17,627 nt of DNA, taken from contig DATIXD010000281.1 of assembly GCA_035518875.1 (NCBI GenBank), positions 1 to 17,627 of the forward strand, in the 5' to 3' direction. The notes under the pieces were generated by a model that worked only from the letters and a program-made list of their open reading frames with translations, ran no database searches and was not told the DNA's origin. Below are positions 13,941 to 17,627 of this stretch, in pieces. The number at the start of each line of letters is the position of its first letter. The first letter of the stretch is position 1. Origin of the DNA: DATIXD01 sp035518875 (lineage in GTDB: Bacteria; Pseudomonadota; Gammaproteobacteria; Methylococcales; Methylococcaceae). A program made the position numbers and the translations under genes.

Positions 13941-15982
13941 TTTCGCCTTTCCCGCTCCAGCTTCCACCAGGCTTCCAGCACGCAGGCCACCGACCAGGCT
14001 TGCGCAGGCGCTCCGCGGGGCAAATGGGGCGGCTCGGCGTCGAATATTTCGCTCACGGTACCCAGACCCGCATCGAACAGATGATCGCGGATCGGCTCCA
14101 GGCGGCTTAGCGCCCGCTCGGCATCGCCAGTGATCCGGTATTCCGCCAGGGCGTAGTGGCCCAGCAGCCAAGCCCACACCGTGCCCTGGTGGTAGGCCCC
14201 GTCCCGCTCCCAGACCCCGCCCAGGTAATGCGCCTTGTACTCGGAATGAGCGGGCGCAAGACTGCGCAGCCCGTAGGAGGTCAACAGTTCCCTTCCGCAC
14301 TGCCGGACCACGCATAGCTGATGTTCGCTTTCCAGGGGGCTGTAGGGCAGGCTGACCGCGAAGATCTGATTGGGGCGGATTGCCGCGTCGTCACCCTCGG
14401 GACCGTCGAGAACGTCGAACAAGCCGCCGTGTTGGGGATGGATGAAACGCTGAAATCCCCGCCGGGTCTGCTCGGCCATCTGTTTGTATGAATCGGCCGG
14501 TCGCTTCAGCAGCCCCGCGAAGGCTGTCATGATGTTCAGGGCGTTAAACCAGAGGGCGTTGATCTCGACCGGCTTGCCGATGCGCGGGGTGACCACCCAG
14601 TCGCCGACCTTGGCGTCCATCCAGGTAAGCTGGACGCCGGGCTCGCCCGCCTTGAGCAAGCCGTCTGCGGGATCGACGGCGATGCCGTAGCGGGCGCCCT
14701 GCTGGTAGGACTTAACGATTCCCTCCAATACCGGATAAACCTGGCGCAGGGCCGCCTGATCGTCGGTTTCTTCCACATAGGCCCGCCACGCCTCGAGATA
14801 CCACAAGGCGGCATCGACCGTGTTGTATTTCGGGGTTTGACCGCTGCCCGGAAACGCATTCGGCAGCATCCCCCGGTCGACGAACCGGGCGAAGGTTTCC
14901 AGTATCTTGAGCGCGCTCTCGGTGCGGCCGGTCGCCATGGTCAAGCCCGGCAGGGCGATCATGGTGTCGCGCCCCCAATCGCCGAACCAGGGATAGCCCG
15001 CGATGACCGATTCGCCGTCGGGGACTTCCGGCAGCGGGCGCGAGAAGATGAAATTGTCGGCCGCCAGGACCAGTTGCTCCACCCAGGACGGGGCATGGCG
15101 CAACTCGTCCACCTGGACCCTGGCCTGCGCCAGGATGCCCGCGTCCCGGGCGTGAAACCGCCGCATCGCTTCTTCCAGATAGGGCGAGGCATCGGTCTCC
15201 AGGCTGGCGACCAGACCGCTCCATTCGTCGCGCTGCAATTCGATCAACGCCTCGCCGGCGCATAGATGATGGTCCCGTTGCGGCAGCCCCCGTTCCTGCT
15301 CCGCCGTCAGGTCAAAATTCTCATACCAGGTGTGATCGGGCGCGATGGACCCGCCGCGCAACTGAAACCTCAGCTTGTGCGGCGTACCCTGGCCGGGCAA
15401 CGGGGCGCTGCGCACGGTCAGGCCGCTGTGCGGACACTCGCCCTCCGGTTCGATCACCGGATTGAAGCGCCAGGGTTCGGCATTGCCGTGATGATCGCGG
15501 GCATTGACCAGGAGTTTGATCCTGAGGCTCACCTCCCGTGCTTCGCGGCCGCCGAACTCCGGTCGATAGGCCAGATAGACCGTGTTCGCCCCCGGCTCCA
15601 TCCAGATGCGCAGTTCCAGGCGCAGGTCGCCGAAGGCGAACTGCCACACCGGCATGCGCCCGTCCAGATGAAACGACTCGATATGGCGGTAGCCGCGCGG
15701 GTCGACGACGCCATCCGCCCAGCGGTTGGCGAACAGCGGCCACTCGCGCTGACCGTCCCGCAGGACCGCATCGGCCTTGGCGAACACCAGACTGCGGCCC
15801 AAGGGCGGCTCGGCGGGTGCGATCAGCAGGCCGTGATAGCGGCGTGTCAGGGTTCCCGCCACCGTTCCGGACGCATAGGCGCCGAGCCCGTTGGCCAACC
15901 ACCATTCGCGCCGCTCGGCCTGGACGATGTCACCGCACACCTCTCGTCCGAAGCGGATGAAATCGGGTCTTGACAGATTCAC
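13931..15982 (-). CDS. Glycogen debranching enzyme (amylo-alpha-1,6-glucosidase, archaeal/bacterial type)
   Basis: A 683-residue cytoplasmic enzyme that removes alpha-1,6 branch stubs from glycogen. The N-terminal GDE_N-type beta-sandwich domain (about 1-270) begins with EWWLANGLGAYASGTVAGTL and RRYHGLL. The C-terminal (alpha/alpha)6 glucosidase domain (about 300-680) has PWFGDWGRDTMIALPGL (331-347), LTWMDAKVGDW and GKPVEINALWFNAL (452-482) with the acidic residues expected at the active site, RPNQIFAVSLPYSPL (536-550), YHQGTVWAWLLG (597-608) and AQAWS (660-664). The start is GTG 15982, with GGGGAGGG 5 bases upstream. No other glycogen genes are in the window. It converges on btuB. Confidence 0.95.
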   Translation of the reverse strand: MNLSRPDFIRFGREVCGDIVQAERREWWLANGLGAYASGTVAGTLTRRYHGLLIAPAEPPLGRSLVFAKADAVLRDGQREWPLFANRWADGVVDPRGYRHIESFHLDGRMPVWQFAFGDLRLELRIWMEPGANTVYLAYRPEFGGREAREVSLRIKLLVNARDHHGNAEPWRFNPVIEPEGECPHSGLTVRSAPLPGQGTPHKLRFQLRGGSIAPDHTWYENFDLTAEQERGLPQRDHHLCAGEALIELQRDEWSGLVASLETDASPYLEEAMRRFHARDAGILAQARVQVDELRHAPSWVEQLVLAADNFIFSRPLPEVPDGESVIAGYPWFGDWGRDTMIALPGLTMATGRTESALKILETFARFVDRGMLPNAFPGSGQTPKYNTVDAALWYLEAWRAYVEETDDQAALRQVYPVLEGIVKSYQQGARYGIAVDPADGLLKAGEPGVQLTWMDAKVGDWVVTPRIGKPVEINALWFNALNIMTAFAGLLKRPADSYKQMAEQTRRGFQRFIHPQHGGLFDVLDGPEGDDAAIRPNQIFAVSLPYSPLESEHQLCVVRQCGRELLTSYGLRSLAPAHSEYKAHYLGGVWERDGAYHQGTVWAWLLGHYALAEYRITGDAERALSRLEPIRDHLFDAGLGTVSEIFDAEPPHLPRGAPAQAWSVACVLEAWWKLERERRKAS

Positions 15983-16321
15983 GGTTACCCTCCCCTACGA
16001 TAACCCTAGAAAAAGGCAGTTGACGTGGTTTCTTGCCCCCCCCTGGATCGCTACAGGCCTGACCTAGTGTGGCTTGCAGAGAATCAACGAGTACTGCGGA
16101 GCAGTCCCAAATGGGTGAGTCCACAGTGCGCCTAAACAAAAACAAACGCAATGGGTTCAAGCGAACTGCCGTTTCACCTGCGGGACTTAGGTTCATCGTT
16201 CTATTCTCCAGTGGGTTGATCGATATCGGTTGACGTCGCTTTTCTGGGCAAAAAGATGGAATCTGAACGAACCCCCTGCCCTCCTTGCGACTCGTGGTCG
16301 GCTTCCTTGCCTGGGGATAAA

Positions 16322-16350
16322 TTGACAGGAAAAGATCACGGAACTATCGC
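16322..16350 (+). promoter_or_regulatory. Possible promoter next to inverted repeat
   Basis: Consensus TTGACA (16322-16327) is followed after 17 bases by TATCGC (16345-16350), a weak -10. The -10 overlaps the start of an inverted repeat (16347-16376), the arrangement expected of an operator. No gene follows closely, so this is tentative. Confidence 0.25.
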
Positions 16351-16376
16351 GAAAAATTAAGATTTTTATCACGCGA
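16347..16376. repeat. A/T-rich inverted repeat flanked by TCGCG/CGCGA
   Basis: TCGCG-AAAAAT (16347-16357) pairs with ATTTTT (16362-16367) and CGCGA (16372-16376), loop TAAG, with a four-base ATCA bulge in the 3' arm. It stands out in a GC-rich intergenic region. It could be an operator or an mRNA hairpin. Confidence 0.45.
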
Positions 16377-16826
16377 TGAACCGGGGTTGCAGGTAGACCG
16401 AGTATGACCTCGAGCGGCCAATCAGTTGAGCGAGTCCGGATTGCACAGCCTCGTGCGGAAGGCAAGGTTCCTCAAACAGGAAGAGGGGCGAGGCGGCAAC
16501 CCGATCGGGATAGGGGAAACGAGGTTGTTCCACGCGCTCACCCCAATCCCGGCGCGGACTTCCGGCTGTCGTCACGGCGGCGGGGTGTTCAAATCGCGCC
16601 TCCGTGATGGATCGGACCCAATGTTTCCGGCGCCCGCGCTGGCTTATAATCTCAGGTGCCTTGTTTCTGGCAAGGCCCGTGCAGCCCGACTTAAGGGGGC
16701 CTCTTCAGCTATCAGATCAACCCGATGCGTGCGGCGGTGCTACGCATTCGGATGTTGAAGGCTGGATTGCCGTTTTGAGCGCTCTGAGCCCTCGTGCGCC
16801 GACAATACCACTGAATCAAAAGCTAA

Positions 16827-17627
16827 ATGCTGCATATGAATATTGCCGCCCGGAGGGGCGATGCCTATTCGAAACACGCCTGCGGCGGCGTAGCGTTGGC
16901 GTACAGCACAATCCTGGTGCTGACCAGCTGCACCATGCAGGAGTACCGACCAACGCCCGTACCCGCATTCCTGCATGAGGCCGTGCCGGTAGCCTCTACA
17001 ACTTCGAATTCAACCGAGTCCAATAAGCCATCCGCCGAAGGGCATTCCACGGAAGCGCGGGAGTACACCCTCGACGCGGCCATAAGGCAAGCGCTCGAAG
17101 CCGATCCACAAATCCGCGCCGGTTTCGAAACCGTTCGTCAGGCGGAAGCCGATCTGATCACGGCCGGCCTGCTTCCCAACCCGGACGTCAGCACCGATCT
17201 ACTCATGATGCCTTGGGGTAAATCCTTCCGGCCCACCAAGCAGGGTGGCCCGTCTCAGACCGACGCCTTTGTGGGGTTTCCCATCGATTGGTTCGTGTTC
17301 GGCAAACGCGCCGCCGCCATCGTTACCGCCCAACAAGGCGTGGACGTGGCGACCGCCCAATTCGCCGATCTGGTGCGCCTGCGTATCAGCGGCACCATCT
17401 CCGCGTTTTACGATGTGCTGGAAGCGCAGGAGCAGCTCGAGTTGGCGCAGGAGGATTTGGACAATCTCTCCGAGGTGGAACGGATCACCGCCAACCGGGT
17501 AGAACTTGGCGGGGTCGGCACGATCGAATTGGACCGTATTCGCGTATCCATCTACAGCAGTCGGCGCGAGGTGCGCTCGCGGGAAACACTCCTGGCGGCG
17601 GCGCTTAGCCGGCTCCGAGCATTCCTG
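16827..17627 (+). CDS. CzcC/TolC-family outer-membrane efflux lipoprotein (5' part)
   Basis: N-terminal 267 codons of an outer-membrane factor of an RND- or MFP-type efflux system; the rest is outside the window. Basic residues and a hydrophobic segment end in lipobox LTSC (C35), so the protein is probably lipidated. After a Pro/Ser-rich linker comes YTLDAAIRQALEADPQIRAGFETVRQAEADLITAGLLPNPDVS, here cited in parts: the outer-membrane-factor helix with the AGLLPNPDV hallmark. VGFPIDWFVFGKRAAAI (CzcC-like WFVFGKR) and the helical ISAFYDVLEAQEQLELA and ANRVELGGVGTIELDRI follow. The start is ATG 16827, right after an in-frame TAA, or ATG 16836; neither has a good Shine-Dalgarno. Heavy-metal RND partners would be expected downstream, but this is inference. 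Confidence 0.9.
   Translation, partial: MLHMNIAARRGDAYSKHACGGVALAYSTILVLTSCTMQEYRPTPVPAFLHEAVPVASTTSNSTESNKPSAEGHSTEAREYTLDAAIRQALEADPQIRAGFETVRQAEADLITAGLLPNPDVSTDLLMMPWGKSFRPTKQGGPSQTDAFVGFPIDWFVFGKRAAAIVTAQQGVDVATAQFADLVRLRISGTISAFYDVLEAQEQLELAQEDLDNLSEVERITANRVELGGVGTIELDRIRVSIYSSRREVRSRETLLAAALSRLRAFL

Larger units (their letters stand above)
15983..16826. other. 844-base region with no recognisable gene
   Basis: Short open frames exist on both strands, but none resembles a protein family or shows a convincing start. Visible structure is limited to an A/T-rich inverted repeat (16347-16376) and a TATAAT (16645-16650) followed by a small hairpin GCCTTG/CAAGGC. It separates the debranching gene from the efflux gene and must hold their promoters. 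Confidence 0.6.

Noticed and set aside
14837..15973. Long plus-strand frames opposite the glycogen debranching gene
   Set aside because: High GC at third codon positions opens antisense frames. The minus-strand protein has all catalytic motifs.
16645..16745. A second cobalamin-riboswitch-like start: TATAAT followed by CTCAGGTGCCTTG and a hairpin
   Set aside because: Only the opening AGGTGCC and one hairpin fit. The GCTGCCCCCGCAACGGT segment and a B12 box are missing, so the likeness is probably chance.
16404..16978. Overlapping short plus-strand frames in the gene-poor right region
   Set aside because: No family resemblance, Arg/Pro-rich composition typical of spurious frames, and one overlaps the start of the efflux lipoprotein gene in another frame.
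1..17627. CRISPR array, tRNA or rRNA genes, IS elements
   Set aside because: No regularly spaced direct repeats, no cloverleaf-like tRNA or rRNA segments, and no transposase motifs were seen on either strand.

Overview
The window looks like chromosomal DNA of a Gram-negative gammaproteobacterium of moderately high GC. It carries an MSHA-type type IV pilus cluster, a TonB-dependent cobalamin receptor behind a B12 riboswitch, a c5-like cytochrome, heme A synthase and an outer-membrane efflux lipoprotein. The gene set and the palindromic repeats would fit a methanotroph of the Methylococcales, but nothing here proves that assignment.

Left part (1-4520). Five tightly overlapping minus-strand genes encode the inner-membrane platform and outer-membrane secretin of an MSHA pilus, in the order PilM-like MshI, PilN-like protein, PilO-like MshJ, MshK and MshL. 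MshL runs off the left edge. Facing this operon on the plus strand is a decayed EAL-domain (cyclic-di-GMP phosphodiesterase) gene, still recognisable piecewise through several frameshifts and a stop.

Middle (4520-10200). An intact plus-strand SbmA/YddA-type ABC half-transporter has a nucleotide-binding domain in which nearly every catalytic motif is altered. Palindromic repeats and a small periplasmic c-type cytochrome follow. A two-gene minus-strand operon then encodes tryptophan 2,3-dioxygenase and a kynureninase-like PLP enzyme, one base apart, with no formamidase gene beside them.

Right part (10200-17627). Heme A synthase (ctaA) overlaps the start of a truncated, frameshifted response-regulator gene. 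The remnant's tail contains a plausible promoter for a well-formed cobalamin riboswitch and btuB. A convergent minus-strand glycogen debranching enzyme of the amylo-alpha-1,6-glucosidase type follows. After about 840 bp with no recognisable gene, the window ends inside a CzcC/TolC-family outer-membrane efflux lipoprotein.

At least five short palindromic (REP-like) elements sit between genes. Two of them form the last codons of adjacent genes. The most notable points are the degenerate ABC ATPase domain, the two gene relics, and the dioxygenase/kynureninase-like pair.
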